64,000 nt of DNA, taken from NCBI RefSeq assembly GCF_003048615.2, contig NZ_CP049263.1, forward strand, positions 1,364,001 through 1,428,000, given 5' to 3'. The position numbers and the translations under genes are program-made. The stretch comes from Campylobacter concisus (GTDB lineage: Bacteria > Campylobacterota > Campylobacteria > Campylobacterales > Campylobacteraceae). The notes under the pieces are model-generated. The model worked only from the letters and a program-made list of their open reading frames with translations. It was not told where the DNA came from and searched no databases. Below, piece after piece: positions 1-9,064 of this stretch (its first letter is position 1; every line of letters begins with the position of its first letter).

Positions 1-1155
1 CTCGCCATATTTTTGATCGACGATCATTGAAATTTTTATCTCGCTTGTTGAGATCATCTGGATATTTATCCCCTCTTTTGCAAGCGTCTCAAATGCTAGA
101 CATGCTACGCCGCTGTGGCTCTTCATGCCTACGCCAATAACTGAGACTTTCACGATCGCATCGTCATACTCGACATGTTTTGCAGCTGAGAGCTTTTGCA
201 TAGTCTCTTTTGCTAGGTCAAGCTCGTTTTGTGGCACTGTAAAGCCTAAATTTGTCGTGCCATCGTGTCCTACGTTTTGGATGATCATATCTACATTTAT
301 ATTTTGATGAGCTAGAGCTGTGAAAATTTCAGCTGCGATGCCAGGCTTATCGACTACGCCTCTTAAAGTTACTCTTGCTTGATTTTTATCTAATGCTATA
401 CCGCTTACTAAAACCGCTTCCATATTATCTTCCTTTGCTATTAATGTACCTTCGTTGTGGTTAAAACTGCTTCTTGTGATTAGTTTGACATTTAGTTTTT
501 TTGCTAGCTCGACTGAGCGATTTTGAAGCACTTTTGCCCCAGCAGAGGCAAGCTCAAGCATCTCGTCATAGCTTATCTTTTCTAGTTTTTTTGCCTTTTT
601 TTCTATCCTTGGATCAGTTGTATAAACGCCATCAACGTCGGTAAAAATTTCACACAGATCAGCTTCGAGCGCGCCAGCTAATGCAACCGCACTAAGGTCA
701 CTTCCGCCCCTACCAAGCGTCGTGATATCACCTTTATCGTCTATGCCTTGAAAGCCTGCTACTACAACGATCCTGCCAGCTTTTAGCTCAGCTTTTAGCC
801 TAGTGGTGTCTATCTTTTCTATCCTAGCTTTTGTGTGAATTTCATCTGTTATTATCCCAGCCATTGCGCCAGTTAGTCCTACGCACGCATAGCCTTTTGC
901 ATTAAGCGCAATCGTCAAAAGTGCGGTGGTTACTTGCTCTCCAGAGCTTAAAAGCATATCAGTAGCAACGCCGTCTGGGTGCTTTGAGAAATACTCACTA
1001 TATTCTACCAATTGATTTGTAACTCCACTCATCGCAGAAACTACCACAACCACGTCTGCGCCGCTGTTTTTAGTCTCTATGACCCTGTTTGCCACAGCTT
1101 CGATGCGCTCAAGCGTGCCTACGCTAGTTCCGCCAAATTTTTGAACGATTAACAT
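1..1155 (-). CDS. lysC: Aspartate kinase (C-terminus cut by window edge)
   Basis: Aspartokinase phosphorylates L-aspartate, the first step towards lysine, threonine and methionine. The minus-strand frame opens with MLIVQKFGGTSVGT, the N-terminal KFGGTS signature of the family, and stays open for 385 codons to position 1. It includes a kinase core (TTLGRGGSDLSAVALA) and a C-terminal ACT-type regulatory region (ARVTLRGVVDKPGIAAEIF). Family members have about 400 residues, so only some 15 should be missing. Its ATG shares one base with the stop of the upstream Nudix gene (TGATG), so the two are probably co-translated. The identification is secure; which amino acid inhibits the enzyme cannot be seen. 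Confidence 0.95.
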   Translation of the reverse strand, partial: MLIVQKFGGTSVGTLERIEAVANRVIETKNSGADVVVVVSAMSGVTNQLVEYSEYFSKHPDGVATDMLLSSGEQVTTALLTIALNAKGYACVGLTGAMAGIITDEIHTKARIEKIDTTRLKAELKAGRIVVVAGFQGIDDKGDITTLGRGGSDLSAVALAGALEADLCEIFTDVDGVYTTDPRIEKKAKKLEKISYDEMLELASAGAKVLQNRSVELAKKLNVKLITRSSFNHNEGTLIAKEDNMEAVLVSGIALDKNQARVTLRGVVDKPGIAAEIFTALAHQNINVDMIIQNVGHDGTTNLGFTVPQNELDLAKETMQKLSAAKHVEYDDAIVKVSVIGVGMKSHSGVACLAFETLAKEGINIQMISTSEIKISMIVDQKYGE

Positions 1156-1619
1156 CAAAAATATCCTTTCTCTTTAAAATAACTCAAAACTTTGTCATAA
1201 ATAGGCTTTTTGAAGTGGTTTATCCCTTCTAAAGCCTTGTTGATATCTACAAATTTATACTCGCTAAACTCTGGATGCTCAGTCTTTAAATTTATACTCG
1301 CACCATTTTTAAGCCTAACTAAAAAGTACTTTTGCGTCTGCCCATCAAATGGGTAAAATTTCTTTGACGCATTTGCTGGAAAGTCGTAGCTAAGCCACTC
1401 AGGATACTCTTCTAAGAAGTCAAATTTATCAGTTCCGATCTCCTCTTTGAGCTCCCTTTTTAGTGCCTGCTTTGGGCTTTCGCCTTCATCTATACCACCT
1501 TGAGGAAACTGCCAGATATCGTCCATATCAACCCTTTTTGCGACTAAAATTTCGCATTTGAAAGGGTAAGAGCTAGACAAAATGACAGCTGCTACATTTG
1601 GTCTATATTTTTTTTGCAT
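1155..1619 (-). CDS. rppH: RNA pyrophosphohydrolase, Nudix family
   Basis: This 154-residue Nudix hydrolase carries the box GX5EX7REUXEEXGU at residues 41-63 (G41, E47, R55, E56, E59, E60), with WQFPQGG just before it as in RppH. RppH removes pyrophosphate from the 5' end of triphosphorylated mRNA and so starts RNA decay. Length and the C-terminal EYKFVDINKAL region fit RppH/NudH rather than MutT. It overlaps lysC by one base downstream, an arrangement also known in C. jejuni. The substrate is inferred from the family. Confidence 0.9.
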   Translation of the reverse strand: MQKKYRPNVAAVILSSSYPFKCEILVAKRVDMDDIWQFPQGGIDEGESPKQALKRELKEEIGTDKFDFLEEYPEWLSYDFPANASKKFYPFDGQTQKYFLVRLKNGASINLKTEHPEFSEYKFVDINKALEGINHFKKPIYDKVLSYFKEKGYF

Positions 1620-1683
1620 GTTTTTTCCAAAAAATTTATTTGAGATGATAACGAAAAAGAGTTAAGAGATAGATAAATAAGAG

Positions 1684-2775
1684 TTAGTTTTTACACCGTT
1701 TGTAATAAATCGCACCTCCACTAAAAAGTAGCAAAACCACACCGCATGATGCTAGACAAAATATAAATTTACCAAGCTCACCAAAGATATATCCAGCGTG
1801 CAGATCAATCATAAATTTATAAATTTCAAATGACTTTGGCATGGCATTTTTTGAAATTTGCTCGCTTTTAGTATCTACTAAAAGCCTAACGCCATCTCTC
1901 TCACTAGCCCCCTTTGGCAGGTAAAAGAGCATAAATTTGACGCCGCCGCTATTTGCTATAAAATTTAAAGCCTCAAACTCACCGCCAAATTTAGAGATGA
2001 AAATTTCATACGCTTTTTTAAGGTTTGCCACCTTTTGCTCATCGCTTAAACTAAAGCCATTTTTGTTTGTAAAATTTGGCTTTTTAAAGACCTTCTCCTC
2101 GCCATAAATTTGATTTATAACTTTAGCAAAGCTCTCATAAGAAAAGTAAAGCCCACTAATGCAAATCACACTTAAAATAACGCCAAGATAGATACCTAAA
2201 AAGCCGTGTAGCGAATACAAAAACGCAAATTTCTTTGCTTTTAAATTTAGTTTAAATGCCTCCCCTACCCTGCTTCTAAACCTCCAAAAATATATCGCCG
2301 CCCCGCTTATCAAGATAAACAGCAGTGCAAGCGTAGAGAGTGCCACTAGCTCGCTTGCAAATTTACTCAAATTTTCATTTTTAAAAAGAGAGAGGGCTAA
2401 GTTTTTATGCAAATTTAAAACCAGCCCTATAAATTTCTCCGCCTTGTTAATGCCAGAAATTTCTCCAGTGTAAGGATCTATAAAAAACGACTCAAACTCG
2501 CCATTTTCACTAGTTCCGCTTATGACGTAAGCCTTGTTTGCCTCTGCTCTTATCTTTAGGTAGCTAAGATTAAAATTTGGCTCACTTTTGCTAAAAATTT
2601 TTAAAATTTCATCTATCTCTAAAGGCTTTTTGCCAGCCACGACCTCATCTTTGCTAAAGATATCAATTATCTCATCGTGATACGAGATGATCGCTCCACT
2701 AATGCTAAGCACAAGAAGCGGCAAGGCAAAGATAAAAGCCAAGATAAGATGAAATTTCTTTAAAATTTTTATCAT
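1684..2775 (-). CDS. PepSY-associated membrane protein
   Basis: This 363-residue protein has an N-terminal membrane segment (residues 8-30), periplasmic PepSY-like stretches (for example residues 90-115, ending FFIDPYTGEISG), further membrane segments near 145-165 and 190-215, and a last one at 335-357. Conserved histidines sit next to the membrane segments (LHKNLAL, LHGFLGIYLG, DLHAGYIFGELG). Family members of this architecture often lie beside siderophore receptors and are thought to be ferric reductases or uptake partners. It starts one base after the TonB receptor stop, so the two form an operon. The reductase role is an inference from context. Confidence 0.8.
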   Translation of the reverse strand: MIKILKKFHLILAFIFALPLLVLSISGAIISYHDEIIDIFSKDEVVAGKKPLEIDEILKIFSKSEPNFNLSYLKIRAEANKAYVISGTSENGEFESFFIDPYTGEISGINKAEKFIGLVLNLHKNLALSLFKNENLSKFASELVALSTLALLFILISGAAIYFWRFRSRVGEAFKLNLKAKKFAFLYSLHGFLGIYLGVILSVICISGLYFSYESFAKVINQIYGEEKVFKKPNFTNKNGFSLSDEQKVANLKKAYEIFISKFGGEFEALNFIANSGGVKFMLFYLPKGASERDGVRLLVDTKSEQISKNAMPKSFEIYKFMIDLHAGYIFGELGKFIFCLASCGVVLLLFSGGAIYYKRCKN

Positions 2776-2776
2776 T

Positions 2777-4735
2777 TTAAAACTTTAGATTAAACCCAAG
2801 TTCGATCTTTTGTCCGTCAGCTATCAAGATGTCGTATCTGCCAGATCTTGTCGTAAAGTACTCATTAAAGAGGTTATAAACGCTTAGATTTAGGCTGAAA
2901 TTTTTAGTTACGTTGTAGTTTATGCCAAGATCAGCGATCACGTAAGGTCTGATGTCATCATCGTAGCTAAGTGAGTCTTTGCTCCTGCCATAATAATTTA
3001 TCTGAGACCAGAAATTTAGCCATCTGTTTAGCTCGTAGTTTGCTCCAAATTTAAATGTATGAAGCGGATAGTTGTTTAAGCTTTTGCCGATCTCCGCTCC
3101 ATCTTTTTGCTTTGATCTTGTATAAACATAGCTTTGATTTAGCCTAAGAGCATTTGTGACTTGCCACTCATTTGTTAGTTCAACTCCGTAAATTTCAGCC
3201 TTGCCGACATTTACACTCTCCCAAATCCCACGGCGATAAATTTTGCCTTTATGCGTGCAAGGGTTGCCAGGTCTTGGAGTGCAGATACGCTCTGTGCCTA
3301 GCATATCTTTAAAGCTTGTGTAAAAGCCAGTTAGCGACGCTTCAAAGCCTTCATTGTCGTTATAAACGCCGCCAAATTCATAGCTCACGCTTGTCTCTGG
3401 CTTGAGATCACTTCTACCAAGCTGTGCTCCAAGCCCTCCAGCAAACGGCATAGCAAGATCTTGCGTGCGTTGCTTGATATCAGGTGTCGCGTATCCTGTG
3501 CTAACTCCACCTTTTAGGGCAAAAAAGTCATTGAAGCTATAGATGCCATAAATTCTTGGCGAAACATGCGAGCCATAGTTCTCATCGTAGTTGTAACGAA
3601 CCCCAGCGCTTAAGATAAAGTCTTTTGTAAGGTGATAATCATCCTCGCCGTAAAGCGAAACGTCATATCTTTTTACATTTGCAGCGTCTGCGGTGGTTGC
3701 CTTTTCATCAAGCTTTTCTTTTTTGGCGTTTAGTCCTAAAGTAAAGGCGTTATTATCAGTAAAATATGAGCCTTTTGTGTCAAAATTTAGTGTTTTTAGC
3801 GTCAAATTTTGTTGTGCGATCTCTTTTATCTTGCCGTAAGAGAGGTAGCTTTGAAGCAAGATATCATCAAGCCTTGCTTCGTGGCTTAAATTTATCATAT
3901 CGCCTTTTATACGCTCAAGATCTACTGAGCTATTATTTGTGCCAGAGGCTAAAGTTTTACCTTTGCTTCTTTTATACTTCACGTCGCTTCTTGCAAGCTC
4001 AAGCGTGATGTCGTTATTTTCATTTGGTCTAAAAAAGAGCTTCGTGCCAAAATTTCTATCCTTTTGCTCTCTATTTGCGTATGAGATTTTATCCTCTGAC
4101 TTGTTTAAATTTTTACCATAAACTGAGATACTTAAAAGATCGTCTATTAGCCCAGAGTGCAGATAGAGGCTGTTGTAAAACTCTCCGCTTATGTTTTTAT
4201 TTCTTGCAAATTTATAGCTTGAGCCAAGATTTGCATGAAAGTCGTTGCTAAACTCGTCTGTTATAATATTTATCACACCGCCCAACGCGTCACTGCCATA
4301 AAGCGAGCTCATAGGACCTCGTATCACTTCGATACGGCTTATCGCACTTGCTGGCGGGATGAAGCTGTATGAGCCTCCAACGCTTCTTAGCCCCTTGTAA
4401 GCGTTATCTCCTGGCACTGGTATGCCATTTACTAAGATCTTTGTATATCTTTGCGAAAGACCTCTTATGGAGATGCCTCGCCTATTTGCCGCACCAAGTG
4501 TCGCTCCAAAAAGACTTGGCACGTCTTTAACCATGCTCTCAACGTCCTTGTGATTTCTCTTTTCTAGCGCATCTTGAGTGATGACGCTAAGCGTTGCAGG
4601 GGCGTCTTTTATATTTTGCTCAAAACCAGTTGCGCTCACTACTTTGACCTCTGGCAAGAGCTTATCTTCATTTGCAAAAAGCGGTAAATTTATAAAAACT
4701 GCCGCACAAATAGAAATTTTTAATAGACTTCTCAC
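2777..4735 (-). CDS. TonB-dependent outer-membrane receptor
   Basis: The protein has a signal peptide (RSLLKISICAAVFINLPLFA), a short TonB-box region (KVVSATG), a plug domain (residues about 35-160, including VIRGPMSSLYGSDALGGVINI) and a long beta barrel ending in a phenylalanine-rich strand (ELGFNLKF). This is the pattern of a siderophore or catecholate receptor of the CfrA/CirA type. I place the start at a GTG at 4735, preceded by AAGGAG, giving 652 residues. A longer frame to 4885 would run into the divergent regulator and would bury the signal peptide. A Fur-like box lies just upstream. The ligand is unknown. Confidence 0.9.
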   Translation of the reverse strand: MRSLLKISICAAVFINLPLFANEDKLLPEVKVVSATGFEQNIKDAPATLSVITQDALEKRNHKDVESMVKDVPSLFGATLGAANRRGISIRGLSQRYTKILVNGIPVPGDNAYKGLRSVGGSYSFIPPASAISRIEVIRGPMSSLYGSDALGGVINIITDEFSNDFHANLGSSYKFARNKNISGEFYNSLYLHSGLIDDLLSISVYGKNLNKSEDKISYANREQKDRNFGTKLFFRPNENNDITLELARSDVKYKRSKGKTLASGTNNSSVDLERIKGDMINLSHEARLDDILLQSYLSYGKIKEIAQQNLTLKTLNFDTKGSYFTDNNAFTLGLNAKKEKLDEKATTADAANVKRYDVSLYGEDDYHLTKDFILSAGVRYNYDENYGSHVSPRIYGIYSFNDFFALKGGVSTGYATPDIKQRTQDLAMPFAGGLGAQLGRSDLKPETSVSYEFGGVYNDNEGFEASLTGFYTSFKDMLGTERICTPRPGNPCTHKGKIYRRGIWESVNVGKAEIYGVELTNEWQVTNALRLNQSYVYTRSKQKDGAEIGKSLNNYPLHTFKFGANYELNRWLNFWSQINYYGRSKDSLSYDDDIRPYVIADLGINYNVTKNFSLNLSVYNLFNEYFTTRSGRYDILIADGQKIELGFNLKF

Positions 4736-4779
4736 AAAAAACTCCTTATTAAAATTTAAATCACATTTTACTAAAATTA

Positions 4780-4798
4780 AATAATCGTTATCAATATC
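4780..4798. promoter_or_regulatory. Fur-like box in divergent promoter region
   Basis: The sequence AATAATCGTTATCAATATC matches the classical Fur consensus GATAATGATTATCATTATC at 15 of 19 positions. It lies in the 107-bp gap between the TonB receptor (minus) and the AraC-type regulator (plus), so one bound repressor could control both directions in response to iron. Confidence 0.7.
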
Positions 4799-4842
4799 AG
4801 ACATAACGCTAGAGGGATTAAATTTAACGCTCAAGGGATAAA

Positions 4843-5727
4843 ATGATAAATTTAGATAAAAGATATGGCATAAGTAAAATCTCACAAAACAACAAGCGGA
4901 TAAATGTAGAATTTTTTAAACAAAATAATGGCATCAGCTACCTAAAAAGCGAGATTTTATGCAACGAAATCATCAAAAGAGAGAGCGAGGGAGATAAAAA
5001 ATATCTATTTTTGATGTTTAACGAAGCAAAAGATAATCTTTGCTTCAAGCTTGATAAAAAAGAGTATCTTTTAAGCAGGGATGAGTTTTGCGTAGGGCTA
5101 GTAAATGATAGCTTAAAAGGTGTTTTTGAATATCAAAATAAATTTTATAAAACCAAAACCTTGCTTTTTGAAGAGCAGTACGCAAATAAGCTTGAAATTT
5201 TTAGTGAGCTAAAATTTGAAGAGAAATTTGATCTTATAAAATACAAAAAAGATAAGGCTCAAATTTGCGTTTTAAACGAGCTTGAGACGACAAATTTATA
5301 TGATGGCACGATGAGAGAGATCTTTATAGAGTCAAAAATTTTAGAGCTTATCTACAAGAGCAAAGCTTTAAAAGATGAGAAAATTTATTTTAGCAGTGAC
5401 GAAGAAAAAGTGCTTTTAAAGGCTAAGAAAATCTTACTTACTCGCATGCAAAATCCCCCAAGTATCAAAGAGTTAGCGCATCTTTGCGGCACTAATGACT
5501 TTTGGCTTAAGAAAAATTTTAAACTCTTTTTCAAAGATACGATCTATCAGCTTTTAGCAAAAGAGCGGCTAAAGCTTGCATATACTCTTTTAAAGCAAAA
5601 TGATATCAGCATAAAAGAGGCTGCTAGTATCGTTGGCTACACAAATGCAGCTCATTTTGCAAAAATTTTTAAAGGCACTTTTGGCTTTTTACCAAGCGAG
5701 CTAATAAGGCAAAAAAGCTACTTTTAA
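4843..5727 (+). CDS. AraC/PchR-type transcriptional regulator
   Basis: This 294-residue protein ends in an AraC-family double helix-turn-helix (residues about 195-290: PSIKELAHLCG then ISIKEAASIVGYTNAAHFAKIF, followed by FGFLPSELI). The N-terminal 170 residues resemble the ligand-sensing part of PchR-like regulators, which often carry an IESKILELI-like helix before the DNA-binding domain. It is divergent to a TonB receptor, the usual arrangement for regulators that activate their receptor when the ferric siderophore is present. The start at 4843 has AAGGGA upstream. Activation of the receptor is inferred. Confidence 0.85.
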   Translation: MINLDKRYGISKISQNNKRINVEFFKQNNGISYLKSEILCNEIIKRESEGDKKYLFLMFNEAKDNLCFKLDKKEYLLSRDEFCVGLVNDSLKGVFEYQNKFYKTKTLLFEEQYANKLEIFSELKFEEKFDLIKYKKDKAQICVLNELETTNLYDGTMREIFIESKILELIYKSKALKDEKIYFSSDEEKVLLKAKKILLTRMQNPPSIKELAHLCGTNDFWLKKNFKLFFKDTIYQLLAKERLKLAYTLLKQNDISIKEAASIVGYTNAAHFAKIFKGTFGFLPSELIRQKSYF

Positions 5728-5781
5728 ACTGCTCTAAATGCCAAATTTCTTATAATCGCCAAAATTTAAAAAGAGAGAAAT

Positions 5782-6828
5782 TTGCAAGTTTATATCCACG
5801 TGCCATTTTGCGAGAGCAAGTGTCCTTACTGTGCCTTTGGCTCAAGCGATGACGAGTTTAAGAAGGTTAGCGCATATTTTAAAGCGCTTTGCCTTGATCT
5901 AAATTTTCAGCTAAAAAGCCAAAATGTAAAAGAAATTTCAACCATATTTTTTGGTGGCGGCACACCAAGCGCGGTAAATGGCAAATTTTATGATGAAATT
6001 TTTAGCATTTTAGCTCCACTTTGCACGCCTAAAACTGAGATCACATTTGAGGCAAATCCAAATTCTGCAAATTTAGCTTGGCTAAAGCATGTAAAAAATT
6101 TAGGCGCAAACCGCATAAGCTTTGGCGCGCAAAGCTTTTTTGAAGATAAGCTTAAATTTCTAGGGCGCATCCACAGCAAGGAGCAAATTTTTAAAGCAGT
6201 TGAAAATGCCTATGCAGCTGGCTTTAAAAATATAAATTTAGACCTCATCTATGACACTAAATTTGATACCAAAAAGCGCCTTTTGGCTGAGGTTGAAAAT
6301 TTAAAAAGCCTTGCTATCACGCATCTAAGCGCCTACTCGCTCACACTTGAAGAAAACACCCCATTTGCTGGCAAAAAAAGCTATAAAAAGGATAGCGACA
6401 CTTTGGCTAAATTTATGATAGGGCAGACCCAGAGGGCTGGCTTTAGGCAGTATGAAATTTCAAATTTTGGAGAAATTTGCAGGCACAATCTTGGCTACTG
6501 GCAGGGCAAAAACTACCTTGGCGTGGGGGCTTTTAGCGTGGGCTTTGTGGATGACACCAGATACTACGCAAAAAGTAGCATAGACGCCTATATCACGCAG
6601 CCAACGCATAGAGAAAGAGAGATTTTAAGCCAAAGCGAGCTAGTAAGAGAGCATATATTTTTAGGGCTTAGAAGCATTGTGGGCGTGGAGGCTGGGCGCT
6701 TAAATGAGGCTCAGAAAAAAAGGGCAAATTTACTTGTAGAAAATGAAAAACTGCTCTTTAAAAATGGCAAATTTTACAACCCAAATTTCTTGTTAAGCGA
6801 CGAGATCGCACTCTTTATCGAGGGCTAA
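5782..6828 (+). CDS. hemW: Radical SAM protein HemW-like (heme chaperone)
   Basis: The N-terminus VYIHVPFCESKCPYC holds the CxxxCxxC motif that binds the radical-SAM iron-sulfur cluster. FFGGGTPS and the HLSAYSLTLE region are typical of HemW, the former 'HemN-like' family. HemW lacks an extra cysteine that true coproporphyrinogen dehydrogenase has and delivers heme to target proteins. The length of 348 residues fits HemW, against about 450 for HemN. The start codon is TTG at 5782 after a GAGAG element. The gene lies just before tatB, the neighbourhood also seen in C. jejuni. Confidence 0.88.
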   Translation: MQVYIHVPFCESKCPYCAFGSSDDEFKKVSAYFKALCLDLNFQLKSQNVKEISTIFFGGGTPSAVNGKFYDEIFSILAPLCTPKTEITFEANPNSANLAWLKHVKNLGANRISFGAQSFFEDKLKFLGRIHSKEQIFKAVENAYAAGFKNINLDLIYDTKFDTKKRLLAEVENLKSLAITHLSAYSLTLEENTPFAGKKSYKKDSDTLAKFMIGQTQRAGFRQYEISNFGEICRHNLGYWQGKNYLGVGAFSVGFVDDTRYYAKSSIDAYITQPTHREREILSQSELVREHIFLGLRSIVGVEAGRLNEAQKKRANLLVENEKLLFKNGKFYNPNFLLSDEIALFIEG

Positions 6829-6895
6829 ATTTATAAAAATTTGAGCAAAGTCAAGATAAAATACAAAGCTTAAATAAAATTTAACAGAGGCAAAA

Positions 6896-7294
6896 ATGTT
6901 TGGAATGAGTTTTTCTGAGATCTTGGTCATCGCCGTGATCGCCGTGCTAGTTTTGGGCCCTGACAAGCTGCCAAGCGCTATGGTGCAGATCGCCAAATTT
7001 CTAAAGATGTTTAAAAAGGGCATAAACGACGCAAAATCAACATTTGATCAAGAGATGAAGATAGCCGAGCTTAAAGAAGACGCTCAAAAATACAAAGAGA
7101 GCATAACTCAAAGTGCGCAAAGCGTGCGAAAAAAGCTCACTTTTGAAGAGCTTGACGAGATCAAGAAAAGCGCAAGTGACATTACTGGCAGCATACAAAA
7201 CGTCGTAAGCGACACCAAAAAAACGGTAGAAAATATAAAAAATCCAACAAATTTAGTTAAAGATGCGATCTTAAACGATAAAAAAGAGGCGTAA
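6896..7294 (+). CDS. tatB: Sec-independent translocase subunit TatB
   Basis: This 132-residue protein has one N-terminal membrane helix (FSEILVIAVIAVLVLGPDKLP), the conserved glycine-proline hinge and a long charged amphipathic region, as in TatA/TatB. Length, gene position directly before tatC and the LGPDKLP hinge favour TatB. With TatC it forms the receptor for folded proteins with twin-arginine signals, such as the PsrA-like reductase encoded in this window. Its stop overlaps the tatC start (TAATG). Confidence 0.9.
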   Translation: MFGMSFSEILVIAVIAVLVLGPDKLPSAMVQIAKFLKMFKKGINDAKSTFDQEMKIAELKEDAQKYKESITQSAQSVRKKLTFEELDEIKKSASDITGSIQNVVSDTKKTVENIKNPTNLVKDAILNDKKEA

Positions 7295-8049
7295 TGTTTG
7301 AAGAGCTAAGACCCCATTTGATCGAACTTAGAAAGAGGCTTTTTATAAGCATAGTAAGCGTTTTTGTCTGTTTTGGCATCTGTTTTACATTTTGGAATCC
7401 ACTGCTTGCATGGATGAGCGAGCCGCTAAAACAGGTCTTGCCAGCTGGCTCAAATATCATCTTTACGCAAATTCAAGAGCCATTTTTCACTGCGATGAAG
7501 GTCGCTTTTTTTGCTGGTTTGGTGCTTGCTTTGCCTATCATTTTTTGGCAGTTTTGGCTATTTGTCGCACCTGGACTTTATGATAATGAAAAAAAATATG
7601 TGATCCCATTTGTCCTCTCTGCTTCATTTATGTTTGCGTGCGGGGCGGCGTTTTGCTACTACGTGGTCATCCCGCTTGGCTTTACATTTTTGGTAAATTT
7701 TGGCGGTCAGCTCTTTACGGCGCTGCCAAGCATAGGCGAGTACGTGGGCTTTTTTACAAAACTACTAATCGGCTTTGGAATTTCATTTGAGCTGCCAGTC
7801 ATTACATTTTTCTTAGCAAAGATCGGCCTTGTCGATGACAAGATGCTAAAAGACTACTTCAGATACGCAGTAGTCGTCATCTTCATCTTCGCAGCCATCG
7901 TCACACCGCCAGATGTTATAAGTCAAATTTTAATGGCACTGCCACTCATCGGACTTTATGGAATTTCTATCATCGTAGCCAAAAGAGCTGGCAAAAGCGA
8001 CGATGATGAAGAAGATAGCGACACAAACAGCGACGCAGACGATGAGTGA
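7294..8049 (+). CDS. tatC: Sec-independent translocase subunit TatC
   Basis: This 251-residue membrane protein with about six transmembrane helices begins FEELRPHLIELRKRL, the TatC start motif. It has the conserved FYYFxP-like periplasmic region and the FELPVITFFLAK segment of the family. TatC recognises the twin-arginine signal peptide. The tail is rich in aspartate and serine (DDDEEDSD). It shares one base with tatB and overlaps queA by eight bases, indicating translational coupling. Confidence 0.95.
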   Translation: MFEELRPHLIELRKRLFISIVSVFVCFGICFTFWNPLLAWMSEPLKQVLPAGSNIIFTQIQEPFFTAMKVAFFAGLVLALPIIFWQFWLFVAPGLYDNEKKYVIPFVLSASFMFACGAAFCYYVVIPLGFTFLVNFGGQLFTALPSIGEYVGFFTKLLIGFGISFELPVITFFLAKIGLVDDKMLKDYFRYAVVVIFIFAAIVTPPDVISQILMALPLIGLYGISIIVAKRAGKSDDDEEDSDTNSDADDE

Positions 8050-9064
8050 TATAAACGATATCTCAAGCTACGACTACTTTTTGCCTAACGAGCTCATCGC
8101 AAAAGAGCCAGTTTTGCCAAAAGAAGAGGCAAGACTGCTTGTTTATCTTAAAAAAACAAAAGAGATAAAACACTATAAATTTAAAGATCTAGCCAGTCTC
8201 ATCCCAGAGGACGCAGCGGTCATTTTTAACAATACAAAGGTGGTTAAAGCGCGCATTTTAGGACACAAACAAAGTGGCGGAGCTTGCGAAGTGATGCTAA
8301 ATCAACCGCTTAATGATAATAAATTTAGCGTCTATATAAGGGGCAGAGTAAGTGTTGGTAGCATTTTAAATTTTGCTGATAGCATAAAGGTAAATGTGCT
8401 TGAGCTAAATGATGATGGCTCAAGGGTGGTAAATTTCACCAAAGATGGCGTTATTTTAGATACGGCGCGACTTTTTAGCGAACTAGAAAAGATCGGTCAT
8501 GTCCCACTTCCGCCATATATCAAAAGGGCTGATACAAAGGACGATGAGAGCTGGTATCAAAGTATATTTGCCAAAAATAGCGGCGCTGTCGCAGCTCCGA
8601 CAGCCAGTCTGCACTTTAGCGAGCAGATGTTAGAGAGAATAAAGGCAAAGCACGAAGTCGCCTACATCACGCTTCACGTGGGCGCTGGGACATTTAAGGG
8701 CGTGGAGTGCCAAAATATAAACGACCACAAAATGCACTCTGAGTTTTATGAGCTAAGCGAAAAAGCTCAAGAGATCATAAACTCAAATAAACCTATCCTT
8801 GGCGTTGGCACGACGGTTACTAGATGCGTTGAAGAATTTGCTAGAAGCAAGCAGCCAAGTGGCTTTTGCAAGCTATTTTTAAACCTAAATAATAGACCGA
8901 TCAGGCAAAACTACCTTTTAACAAATTTTCACCTGCCAAAATCAACGCTGATCATGCTAGTTACTAGCTTCATAGGGCTTGAAGAGACGATGAGAATTTA
9001 CGAAACTGCAGTTAGCGAAAAGTATAGATTTTACTCTTATGGCGATGGGATGCTTGTGATATGA
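8042..9064 (+). CDS. queA: S-adenosylmethionine:tRNA ribosyltransferase-isomerase
   Basis: QueA transfers and isomerises the ribosyl part of SAM onto 7-aminomethyl-7-deazaguanine in tRNA, making epoxyqueuosine. Family signatures visible are DYFLPNELIAKEP at the start, NNTKVVKARI, GAVAAPTASLHFS and HVGAGTFKGVE. I take the ATG at 8042 (SDINDISSYDYFLP) because the frame further upstream only adds tatC tail sequence in a different frame. It overlaps tatC by eight bases and the next gene by four (ATGA). Confidence 0.95.
   Translation: MSDINDISSYDYFLPNELIAKEPVLPKEEARLLVYLKKTKEIKHYKFKDLASLIPEDAAVIFNNTKVVKARILGHKQSGGACEVMLNQPLNDNKFSVYIRGRVSVGSILNFADSIKVNVLELNDDGSRVVNFTKDGVILDTARLFSELEKIGHVPLPPYIKRADTKDDESWYQSIFAKNSGAVAAPTASLHFSEQMLERIKAKHEVAYITLHVGAGTFKGVECQNINDHKMHSEFYELSEKAQEIINSNKPILGVGTTVTRCVEEFARSKQPSGFCKLFLNLNNRPIRQNYLLTNFHLPKSTLIMLVTSFIGLEETMRIYETAVSEKYRFYSYGDGMLVI

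Noticed and set aside
4736-4885. N-terminal extension of the TonB receptor to an ATG at 4885
   Set aside because: It overlaps the divergent AraC gene and the Fur box and places the signal peptide 50 residues inside. GTG at 4735 has AAGGAG.
8003-8041. Upstream start for queA at 8003
   Set aside because: The extra 13 residues are tatC tail sequence in another frame. ATG at 8042 gives the normal QueA start.
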